From assembly GCA_027451605.1 (NCBI GenBank), contig DAIDJA010000021.1, forward strand, positions 1-12,032: a DNA stretch of 12,032 bases, written 5' to 3'. This DNA is from Acidimicrobiales bacterium (GTDB lineage Bacteria; Actinomycetota; Acidimicrobiia; Acidimicrobiales; JABEUL01). Shown one piece after another: positions 6,375 through 12,032 of the stretch. The stretch's first letter is position 1. Each line of letters begins with the position of its first letter. The position numbers were made by a program, and so were the translations under genes. The notes beneath the pieces were generated by a model. It was not told the DNA's origin. It did no database searches and saw nothing but the letters and a program-made list of their open reading frames with translations.

Positions 6375-7625
6375 TTATGTATTTTCGGGCTTGCGAACTC
6401 TGAGCGGATGATCATCGGGGACCTCGACAAAATAAAGGCGGACACCGTCGGGGTCCGATACCCACATCTCTATCAATCCCCACGGTTCTAAAGTGGGACC
6501 TTTGGTAATTAATATATTATTAGACTTAAGCTGCTCTGCGGCGGCTTTAATGTCTCGAACCTGCAGCCATATTGATATTGAAGGATCTGCAATGGACCCC
6601 GTCCCGGATACTTCCAAAAATCCACCACCGAGATAGAAAACTATCCCGTATGTATCGCCTTCGCCAAACTCTCTGAATACCGCCAAGCCCAAGTCGTCTC
6701 TGTAGAATTTTATTGACCTCTGCAGATTTGACGGTCTTAAAAGTATCCTGGATGACAATATTTCCATTTCATTCTCCAAATTTTGACTCGGGATTTGACT
6801 TGTATTTTGACTGTTGTGAGTTTCGGCGTTATTGTATTTATTGCTCTGACTGTTACTAAAACCGGTGTTTTTACTTTGAGAGGTGTTGTTATCAGAGCCC
6901 GTATCTATCGTTATCGATTCGACCTGTGGCATGTCATTGCCAGTAGTAGCTAAATGTGGATTTAAATTGGTGTTCGGTGGGGTCAGGTTATTAATTTCGG
7001 AATCGATTTCTTTTAAAGCAGCAGATTCAGACAGAACCTGTCCCGTTTCCAAATTACCTAAATGTTCGGATTTCAACCCGGTGTATTCAGAAGTTTGCCC
7101 TTCCGAAATTCCTTTAATTTCGGAAGAAATATTGCCGACTGGAGATACTGTTTTTTTAGTTAAATCTACTTCACCGTCGCTGTTGTGCGGATTAATAAAT
7201 AGATCGTGTTGCCGATCTTGCAACTCGGTAACCGACTCAATAAGTTTTCCCAGGCCTTCAAAGTCAAAAGGCAGGTAATTTAAATCTGTAAGTTTTGTGA
7301 CGTTACCATAAAGCCTAATTTCGCCGTGGGCGATCTCTGCTGCGATAGAACTTAGTCCGCAAAAAATCTTGTCCGCCACTAAATAATCCATCATTAAATT
7401 GGGAATTGACAGGTCCTGAGTAGTCCTTCTAATATAGAATTTCTCCGATTGGCTATCGGGTGAATCATCTATTTCATCCAATTTGAGACCGACCTGATAG
7501 GCAATGTCACCATATGGAGAATTTTTGATAATAAATCCGATCCTAAAATATTCCCCACTGGAATCGGGTTTGGTTTCTCTTGATACGAGTTCAAACCATT
7601 GATCTGACAAAAAAGGGGCTTTCAT
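6375..7625 (-). CDS. SCP2-like domain fused to a VOC/glyoxalase-like domain
   Basis: A 416-residue protein in three parts. Residues 1 to about 135 resemble actinobacterial SCP2 (sterol carrier/lipid-binding fold) proteins: FLSDQWFELV at the start, and DYLVADKIFCGLSSIAAEIAHGEIRLYGNVTKL matching the usual DY-x-A-x(n)-GE-(L/I)-x-GxxxKL pattern. Residues about 140-285 are a polar, Asn/Ser/Thr/Gln-rich linker with low complexity. Residues 287-408 form a vicinal-oxygen-chelate domain (SSRILLRPSNLQRSIKFYRDDLGLAVFREF, then GGGFLEVSG, then DPDGVRLYFVEVP). Glu338 and Glu401 sit at usual metal-ligand positions, but the first ligand position is not His, so metal binding is uncertain. Substrate is unknown. 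It lies 67 bases after sdhB on the same strand, with a hairpin between. The start at 7625 has a weak ribosome binding site. The ORF may also make the VOC domain alone from an internal start. Confidence 0.75.
   Translation of the reverse strand: MKAPFLSDQWFELVSRETKPDSSGEYFRIGFIIKNSPYGDIAYQVGLKLDEIDDSPDSQSEKFYIRRTTQDLSIPNLMMDYLVADKIFCGLSSIAAEIAHGEIRLYGNVTKLTDLNYLPFDFEGLGKLIESVTELQDRQHDLFINPHNSDGEVDLTKKTVSPVGNISSEIKGISEGQTSEYTGLKSEHLGNLETGQVLSESAALKEIDSEINNLTPPNTNLNPHLATTGNDMPQVESITIDTGSDNNTSQSKNTGFSNSQSNKYNNAETHNSQNTSQIPSQNLENEMEILSSRILLRPSNLQRSIKFYRDDLGLAVFREFGEGDTYGIVFYLGGGFLEVSGTGSIADPSISIWLQVRDIKAAAEQLKSNNILITKGPTLEPWGLIEMWVSDPDGVRLYFVEVPDDHPLRVRKPENT
6765..6777 (-). promoter_or_regulatory. 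Internal Shine-Dalgarno and ATG before the VOC domain
   Basis: On the minus strand GGAG (6777-6774) is followed after six bases by ATG (6767-6765), in frame with the SCP2-VOC protein at Met287. This is exactly where the VOC domain begins (MEILSSRILLRP). The site has a better ribosome binding sequence than the start of the whole ORF at 7625. Confidence 0.4.
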
Positions 7626-7652
7626 GACAGTTTAATTTTAGCTTAAGTTCTA

Positions 7653-7669
7653 AACCGGTGCTACCGGTT
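7653..7669. repeat. Perfect 7-bp inverted repeat between sdhB and the SCP2-VOC gene
   Basis: AACCGGT (7653-7659) and ACCGGTT (7663-7669) are separated by GCT, forming a compact GC-rich hairpin 24 bases past the sdhB stop and 28 bases before the SCP2-VOC start, reading the minus strand. No T tract follows. It could be a weak terminator or processing hairpin closing the sdh operon, or an operator for the downstream gene. Confidence 0.4.
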
Positions 7670-7692
7670 GACTTTAACAGTCGCCCTAATTT

Positions 7693-8463
7693 TTATTCTG
7701 TTACCGTTGTTTTGGCTTTGGATTTTCTAAAGATCTTTTTGCCCAACCATACCAGTGGATCATATCTGTCGCCCACAACTCGTTCCTTCAAAGGAATTAT
7801 GGCATTGTCCGTAATATGGATGTGTTCCGGACAAACCTCGGTACAGCACTTGGTTATGTTACACATGCCAAGACCCATCTTGTCCTGAAGTAAAGAAAGC
7901 CGGTCATTGGTATCCAATGGGTGCATTTCAAGATCCGCATATCTTATAAATAGACGTGGACCGGCATAATTGGTCTTGTTCTCTTCATGGTCCCTGATAA
8001 CGTGACAAACATTTTGACACAGAAAACACTCAATGCACTTTCTGAACTCTTGACCCCGCTCAATATCCTCTTGATACATGCGATAAGTGCCGTCGGCTTC
8101 TCTGGGCTTAGGTTTAAGAGCGGGAACCCTTTTTAGCATCTTAAAGTTAAAAGATACGTCAGTAACCAAATCCCTAATGATAGGGAACGTCTTCATCGGA
8201 GTAATTGTAATTGTTTCTCCGGGTTCAAAAACTGAGGTTCTCGTCATGCACATTAATGACGGCTTACCGTTTATCTCAGCAGAACATGAGCCACACTTGC
8301 CGGCTTTGCAGTTCCACCTGACCGCTAGATCCGGAGCTTGTGTAGCCTGAATTCGGTGAACAACGTCTAAGACAACTTCTCCGTCTTGAGCTTCGATATT
8401 GTAGTCAACCAACTCACCCCCGTTTTCATCCCCTCGCCACAGTTTAACGTTAAGGTCTGCCAT
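7693..8463 (-). CDS. sdhB: Succinate dehydrogenase iron-sulfur subunit (Sdh1 type)
   Basis: This 256-residue subunit carries electrons from the flavin of SdhA to the membrane quinone site. The N-terminal ferredoxin domain has the [2Fe-2S] ligands Cys52, Cys57, Cys60 and Cys72 (NCKAGKCGSC, then MCM). The C-terminal domain has CIECFLCQNVC (Cys143, 146, 149, 153) and CNITKCCTEVCPE (Cys201, 206/207, 211) for the [4Fe-4S] and [3Fe-4S] centres. The sequence CQNVCHVIRDHEE and the spacing match the fumarate-reductase-like Sdh1 group (Mycobacterium Rv0247c) as I recall it. The start is ATG with AAGGAG seven bases upstream, a strong site. It follows sdhA by 35 bases and is the last sdh gene. Confidence 0.95.
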   Translation of the reverse strand: MADLNVKLWRGDENGGELVDYNIEAQDGEVVLDVVHRIQATQAPDLAVRWNCKAGKCGSCSAEINGKPSLMCMTRTSVFEPGETITITPMKTFPIIRDLVTDVSFNFKMLKRVPALKPKPREADGTYRMYQEDIERGQEFRKCIECFLCQNVCHVIRDHEENKTNYAGPRLFIRYADLEMHPLDTNDRLSLLQDKMGLGMCNITKCCTEVCPEHIHITDNAIIPLKERVVGDRYDPLVWLGKKIFRKSKAKTTVTE

Positions 8464-8498
8464 TTAGTCTCCTTAAAAAATTACGCGCCTTTAGAAAA

Positions 8499-10310
8499 TT
8501 ATTTGACATCGTCTTTAAAAATCTCCGCCAGCTCGTCTGTCATCTGTGGCAGCGGCTCGGGAGTAACAGTCATTTCGTTGTTTACTATCCTTACGACGTG
8601 GTTAATCTTTCCAAACTCAGGGTCCGCTTTGGGGAAGTCCTCACGGGTATGACCTCCTCTGCTTTCTTTTCGAAGCAGGGCGGCTTTTGCAACAGATTCA
8701 GATACCGTAATCATGGAGATTAGATCCAGTGCGGTATGCCACGCCGAATTAAATCTTCTGGTAGAAACTGAAGCACCGGCCTGATTAACTCTTTGTTTAA
8801 GCTTGTCAATTTCAACCTGCGCCTGCTCCAATTCCTGTTGATTTCGAATAATACCCACCAAAGACTGCATGGTATCTTGAATCTCCTGTTGAATCTTATA
8901 CGGGTTGTCACCTTGGGATCTGTTAAAAGGTGCCAATGCCTCATTAATTGCATCTCTTACTTCGGCCTGATCAACCTCTACATCTTTGGTCATTCCCAAT
9001 GCCCTCTTGGCTGCATACTCTCCGGCTCTTTTTCCGAACACCACCAAATCCGAAAGTGAGTTTCCTCCCAGCCTGTTGGAACCATGCATACCTCCGGCGA
9101 CTTCGCCTGCTGCAAAAAGACCATCTATAGTAGAAGCGGCAGTATCGGCATCGACTCTAACTCCGCCCATAGCATAGTGACAAGTCGGACCCACTTCCAT
9201 TGGGGTGGCCGTAATATCAACATCTGCCAGTTCCTTGAATTGATGATACATGGAGGGAAGTCTTCGTTTAATGTATTCCGGTGATCTTCTCGAAGCTATG
9301 TCCAAAAATACACCACCATGGGGACTTCCGCGACCCGCTTTAACCTCCGAATTAATTGAACGTGCCACCTCGTCTCTGGGCAAAAGTTCAGGAGGTCTTC
9401 GATTATTGGATTTGTCTTCATACCACCTGTCACCTTCTTCTTCGGTGTCCGCGGTTTCTTTGGCAAACATCTCCGGGATGTAGTTGAACATAAATCTCTT
9501 GTTCTCGGAGTTCCTTAATACCCCACCGTCACCCCGAACTCCTTCGGTTACCAAAAGTCCTCTTACCGAAAGGGGCCAAACCATGCCGGTCGGGTGAAAC
9601 TGCACAAACTCCATGTCAATTAGATCGGCTCCGGCTCTTACGGCTAAGGCATGACCGTCTCCGGTTGACTCCCATGAATTTGAAGTAAACTTCCAGGACT
9701 TTCCGATTCCCCCGGATGCCAATATAAAAGATTTTCCTTTAAACAGAACAAATTCACCGGTATTTCGCCAAAATCCTAAAGCACCTGTTACGGCACCGCT
9801 TGAGTCCTTCAGAAGCTTTACGATCTTACACTCCATATAAACGTCTATGTCCATTGAAGTTGCTTTTTGCTGCAGGGTTCTTATAAGTTCAAGTCCGGTT
9901 CTGTCTCCAACGTGTGCCAACCTAGCATACTTGTGACCTCCGAAGTCTCTCTGTAAAATTAAACCGTCTTTGGTTCTGTCAAAGAGCGCTCCCCATTCTT
10001 CAAGTTCATAAACCCTATCGGGAGCCTCTTTGGCATGAAGTTCTGCCATCCGATAGTTATTTAGCATTTTACCGCCCCGCATGGTATCGCGGAAATGCAC
10101 CCTCCAGTTATCTTCTTTCCAAACATTACCCATAGCTGCGGCCATACCGCCTTCGGCCATTACAGTGTGTGCCTTACCGAAAAGTGATTTACATACAACC
10201 GCTACCGAAGCCCCAAGACTTCTGGCTTCAATTGCGGCCCTTAAACCGGCACCTCCGGCTCCAATGATAACCACATCGTGCGAATGAATCTCGTTTAGCT
10301 CGTCAGACAT
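8499..10310 (-). CDS. sdhA: Succinate dehydrogenase flavoprotein subunit (Sdh1 type)
   Basis: The 603-residue catalytic subunit oxidises succinate to fumarate on covalently bound FAD. The dinucleotide-binding motif is DVVIIGAGGAGLRAA (12-26). His48 in KAHTVMAEGG is the expected histidyl-FAD attachment site. Active-site motifs are QFHPTG (His239), TEGVRGDGG (255-263), PRDEVARS (Arg317), HYAMGG (His378) and GSNRLGGNSL (Arg413). The C-terminal part (about 450-600) is the helical domain ending in a short acidic tail. Its ATG shares one base with the sdhC stop (TAATG, 10312-10308), so translation is probably coupled, and GAGG lies seven bases upstream inside sdhC. All catalytic residues I can check are present. 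Confidence 0.96.
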   Translation of the reverse strand: MSDELNEIHSHDVVIIGAGGAGLRAAIEARSLGASVAVVCKSLFGKAHTVMAEGGMAAAMGNVWKEDNWRVHFRDTMRGGKMLNNYRMAELHAKEAPDRVYELEEWGALFDRTKDGLILQRDFGGHKYARLAHVGDRTGLELIRTLQQKATSMDIDVYMECKIVKLLKDSSGAVTGALGFWRNTGEFVLFKGKSFILASGGIGKSWKFTSNSWESTGDGHALAVRAGADLIDMEFVQFHPTGMVWPLSVRGLLVTEGVRGDGGVLRNSENKRFMFNYIPEMFAKETADTEEEGDRWYEDKSNNRRPPELLPRDEVARSINSEVKAGRGSPHGGVFLDIASRRSPEYIKRRLPSMYHQFKELADVDITATPMEVGPTCHYAMGGVRVDADTAASTIDGLFAAGEVAGGMHGSNRLGGNSLSDLVVFGKRAGEYAAKRALGMTKDVEVDQAEVRDAINEALAPFNRSQGDNPYKIQQEIQDTMQSLVGIIRNQQELEQAQVEIDKLKQRVNQAGASVSTRRFNSAWHTALDLISMITVSESVAKAALLRKESRGGHTREDFPKADPEFGKINHVVRIVNNEMTVTPEPLPQMTDELAEIFKDDVK

Positions 10311-11152
10311 TAGAAAAACCTCGGATCATGAATCATACCTGATGACACCATATATACATAAAAATCTGTAAACGCGATCCAAATTAAAGAAAGCCAAGCA
10401 TATAACTGGTGATGAGGATTTATTACCGAAACTTTTTTCCAGAACCAAAGGCGAATAGGGGCCTTAGAGAACAGATTTACTCTTCCTCCGGTCAAATGTC
10501 TGCAGGAATGGCATGAAAGCGTATACAGCCAAATTAATACCGCATTTATAATAAATACCAGAGTTCCCAACCCCATACCAATCTGTCCGTTGGGGAAACG
10601 GAACGCATTCACTGCGTCAATTGTCAAAATTGCCGCAAACACAACCGCTGCATACCAGAAATATCTGTGAATGTTGTTTATGATAAGGGGGAATTTACGT
10701 TCGCCACTGTACTTTTTGTGAGGCTCCGTTACGGCACATGCGGGCGGTGAAAACCAAAATGATCGGTAATAAGCTTTCCTATAGTAGTAGCAGGACATTC
10801 TGAAACCCATCGGAAAAATAAGAATAACTATTGCAGGTGATATGTTATACCAGGTTCCTATTATGGGTACTGTTGTATATTGACAGCCATGGGTAACGCA
10901 AGGAGAGTAAAAGGGTGAAAGATAGTTCCTTGCACTCGTACCACTTAATAGTCCGGCAAAATAATCGCCGTTTCTCAATGCAGCCCAAATTCCGTATAAG
11001 ACGAAAAGAGACAATCCAATCGTAGTTAAAAGAGGCTGGATCCACCACTTATCTTTCCTTAAAGTCCTAACTTTAGGACCGCCTCTTGGTTTTCCAATCT
11101 CAACGGCGGTAATTGAGTTGTTGTCAGAGTTAGTATTTGTCGTAGTCACCAA
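10310..11152 (-). CDS. sdhC: Succinate dehydrogenase membrane subunit (Sdh1-type, single anchor)
   Basis: This 280-residue membrane protein anchors SdhAB and houses the quinone site. Five hydrophobic segments are visible at about 40-60, 103-121, 163-185, 193-213 and 248-270, after a 35-residue soluble N-terminus. Cys and His residues are abundant: PCVTHGC (Cys85, His88, Cys90), Cys121, His162, SCHSCRH (Cys214, His215, Cys217, His219) and His247/248. The size, single-anchor organisation and SCHSCRH motif agree with mycobacterial Sdh1, whose structure I recall as having a membrane-embedded Rieske-type [2Fe-2S] cluster rather than haem. Which residues would be ligands here is inference. The start is TTG (11152) or the adjacent GTG (11149), with AAGG upstream and an in-frame TAG directly before TTG. 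It is the first gene of the sdhC-sdhA-sdhB operon. Confidence 0.9.
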   Translation of the reverse strand: MVTTTNTNSDNNSITAVEIGKPRGGPKVRTLRKDKWWIQPLLTTIGLSLFVLYGIWAALRNGDYFAGLLSGTSARNYLSPFYSPCVTHGCQYTTVPIIGTWYNISPAIVILIFPMGFRMSCYYYRKAYYRSFWFSPPACAVTEPHKKYSGERKFPLIINNIHRYFWYAAVVFAAILTIDAVNAFRFPNGQIGMGLGTLVFIINAVLIWLYTLSCHSCRHLTGGRVNLFSKAPIRLWFWKKVSVINPHHQLYAWLSLIWIAFTDFYVYMVSSGMIHDPRFF

Positions 11153-11382
11153 CTAAATACCTTAGCGCATTTTTAACGCCAAATAAAACATTTTCAGCGT
11201 GTCGGAAAAATTAACGGTTACAGGTTAAGCTAGGCAGCAATTCAGTTAAAGATAAAGAAGACGGATTTTGCCTTATCTGATTAACAATTGGATTGATATT
11301 TTAAGTATCTTTTATTACGATAATATCGATGGAAAATTAGTCATATCTATTACATTTGTCCCAATACCAATTATGATAGTGA

Positions 11383-11427
11383 CAATTACCGCAGTATCAA
11401 TTTCCGCAGTATCAATTTCCGCAGTTC
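11383..11427. repeat. Three tandem copies of a 15-base repeat upstream of the sdh operon
   Basis: The unit CAATTTCCGCAGTAT occurs head to tail at 11383-11397 (one mismatch, CAATTA), 11398-11412 (exact) and 11413-11427 (CAATTTCCGCAGTTC, two end mismatches). It lies about 230-275 bases upstream of the sdhC start on the opposite strand. Repeats of this size can be protein-binding sites or slippage products; nothing distinguishes these here. Confidence 0.8.
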
Positions 11428-11693
11428 AAACTACACCTACCCATAAAATCATCAAATTAATTAGGTCCACTCAAAGCATGTAGATAAGGCATATATAGAT
11501 TAAGTGTTAATGATCAAATATTGCTTTCAGTTAATTAATGTTGTTTAAATATATCTCGTTATATATATACGACTAAATTTTTACCTCAAACAAGGTCGAA
11601 TAGGGTGAAATCAGGCTTTTATGTATACGAATACGCCGATTGTTTATAATTGGCCTACGGGATGCAAAATTCGCCCTAAAGTTAAGTAAGATT

Positions 11694-11758
11694 ATCAATA
11701 AAACTGTTAAGGGCTTTAAACACAGAAATTCTGTTTTGAATAAGCCAGTTTTATTGAT
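11694..11758. repeat. Long nested stem-loop (13-bp perfect outer stem)
   Basis: ATCAATAAAACTG (11694-11706) is the exact reverse complement of CAGTTTTATTGAT (11746-11758). Inside it, GCTT (11713-11716) pairs with AAGC (11742-11745), and ACAGAA (11722-11727) pairs with TTCTGT (11729-11734). Together they give about 23-25 nested base pairs in 65 bases, well beyond chance for one short intergenic region. It ends 82 bases before the start of the BchI/ChlI-like gene. It could be a 5' leader structure, a terminator-like hairpin or a palindromic repeat of the REP/MITE kind. Confidence 0.65.
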
Positions 11759-11807
11759 TAAATTTAACACCGACTTTAATCAAGTTTCAGTTAACAATCT
11801 GCTAGAA

Positions 11808-11845
11808 ATTGAATTGGAAGTAAATTGAATTGGAAGTAAATTGAG
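11808..11845. repeat. 16-base tandem duplication covering the ribosome binding site and start of the ATPase gene
   Basis: ATTGAATTGGAAGTAA is repeated exactly at 11808-11823 and 11824-11839, and a third partial copy (ATTGAG) follows at 11840-11845. The unit contains GGAAG and TTG, so the duplication produces two candidate ribosome-binding-site/TTG combinations 16 bases apart in different frames. The upstream TTG (11825) opens only Leu-Asn-Trp-Lys before TAA (11837-11839). Confidence 0.8.
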
Positions 11846-12032
11846 TAGTAAAATTTTTAACGAAGAGGCCGTTTCGAAGATCGATACTCTTCTAAAACTT
11901 AAACAGAGCGGATATGTTTCCCGCTCGATTAAAACTGAAATCGCCGGAAACCTTGGTAGACGCCTCAGAAACGGTGAGCCTGTCTTTGAAGGATTTTTCG
12001 GTTATGACAAAACCGTAATACCTAAAATCCAA
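11841..12032 (+). CDS. BchI/ChlI-like AAA ATPase, N-terminal part (runs off right edge)
   Basis: The first 64 codons are present: SSKIFNEEAVSKIDTLLKL, KQSGYVSRSIKTEIAGNLGR, RLRNGEPVFEGFFGYDKTV, then IPKIQ. This matches the N-terminus of actinobacterial proteins annotated as magnesium chelatase or sigma-54-interacting ATPases (Mycobacterium Rv0958 type), which have the pattern LRxSGxVxxSVKxEIRxNLLxxLxxGxxxxPGIxGFxDTVIPQ before the Walker A motif. The ATPase core lies beyond the window, so this rests on the N-terminal resemblance only. The physiological role of the group is poorly defined; it need not act in chlorophyll synthesis. The start TTG (11841) is chosen because TGA (11826-11828) closes the frame upstream. 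The GGAAG (11832-11836) is only four bases away, which is tight, so initiation may be weak. Confidence 0.7.
   Translation, partial: MSSKIFNEEAVSKIDTLLKLKQSGYVSRSIKTEIAGNLGRRLRNGEPVFEGFFGYDKTVIPKIQ

Larger units (their letters stand above)
11153..11840. other. AT-rich divergent intergenic region between sdh operon and the BchI/ChlI-like gene
   Basis: These 690 bases lie between divergent genes and should hold the sdh promoter (minus) and that of the ATPase gene (plus), but I found no clear -35/-10 pair for either. They contain three tandem 15-base repeats (11383-11427), a nested stem-loop (11694-11758) and a 16-base duplication (11808-11845), described separately. A 10-base inverted repeat (TGCCTTATCT at 11269-11278 and AGATAAGGCA at 11482-11491) brackets a small TTG-started open frame (11268-11483, 71 codons). 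That frame contains the repeat-derived SISAV units, lacks a good ribosome binding site and is probably not a gene. Confidence 0.45.

Noticed and set aside
11640..11828. 62-codon TTG-started open frame upstream of and in frame with the ATPase gene
   Set aside because: It spans the nested palindrome and the tandem duplication, lacks a ribosome binding site and has a Lys/Asn/Ile/Leu-rich translation typical of AT-rich noncoding DNA. The shared frame with the ATPase is a one-in-three coincidence.

Overview
The window looks like a chromosomal segment from an AT-rich member of the Actinobacteria, possibly near the Acidimicrobiia. The taxonomic hints are the sigma-70 core ending in an [14 protein letters not shown] tail, a mycobacterial Sdh1-type succinate dehydrogenase (sdhC-sdhA-sdhB), an SCP2-like domain joined to an actinobacterial-style VOC/glyoxalase domain, and the start of a BchI/ChlI-like AAA ATPase resembling the family of Mycobacterium Rv0958. 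The assignment rests on family resemblance only; no search was run. I saw no tRNA, rRNA, CRISPR array, transposase or phage gene.

Layout. Positions 3-134 hold the 3' end of an unidentified gene (+). It is followed by a gene for a large exported protein (156-2315, +) with a lipoprotein-type signal peptide and a C-terminal YVTN-type beta-propeller. Its reading frame is broken by one TGA located exactly at the -3 position of the lipobox. A convergent gene on the minus strand (2476-4008) encodes a membrane-anchored NlpC/P60 peptidoglycan hydrolase. About 685 bases of AT-rich intergenic DNA separate it from a sigma-70 family factor (4694-5632, +) and msrA (5686-6297, +). Convergent to these is the SCP2-VOC gene (6375-7625, -), which lies downstream of the sdhC-sdhA-sdhB operon (11152-7693, all minus). 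Another AT-rich intergenic region of about 690 bases carries tandem repeats and a strong nested stem-loop. It precedes a truncated BchI/ChlI-like ATPase gene running off the right edge (11841 onward, +).

How the genes work together. SdhCAB forms one respiratory complex (succinate to quinone). SdhC and SdhA are coupled by a TAATG overlap and SdhB follows 35 bases later. MsrA repairs oxidised methionine and sits 53 bases after the sigma factor, with a perfect inverted repeat between them. The NlpC/P60 protein and the propeller protein are envelope functions on convergent transcripts. There is no obvious defence, mobile or biosynthetic cassette. The unusual points are the lipobox TGA, the possible internal translation start in the SCP2-VOC fusion, and the repeats and stem-loop in the 11.2-11.85 kb region.
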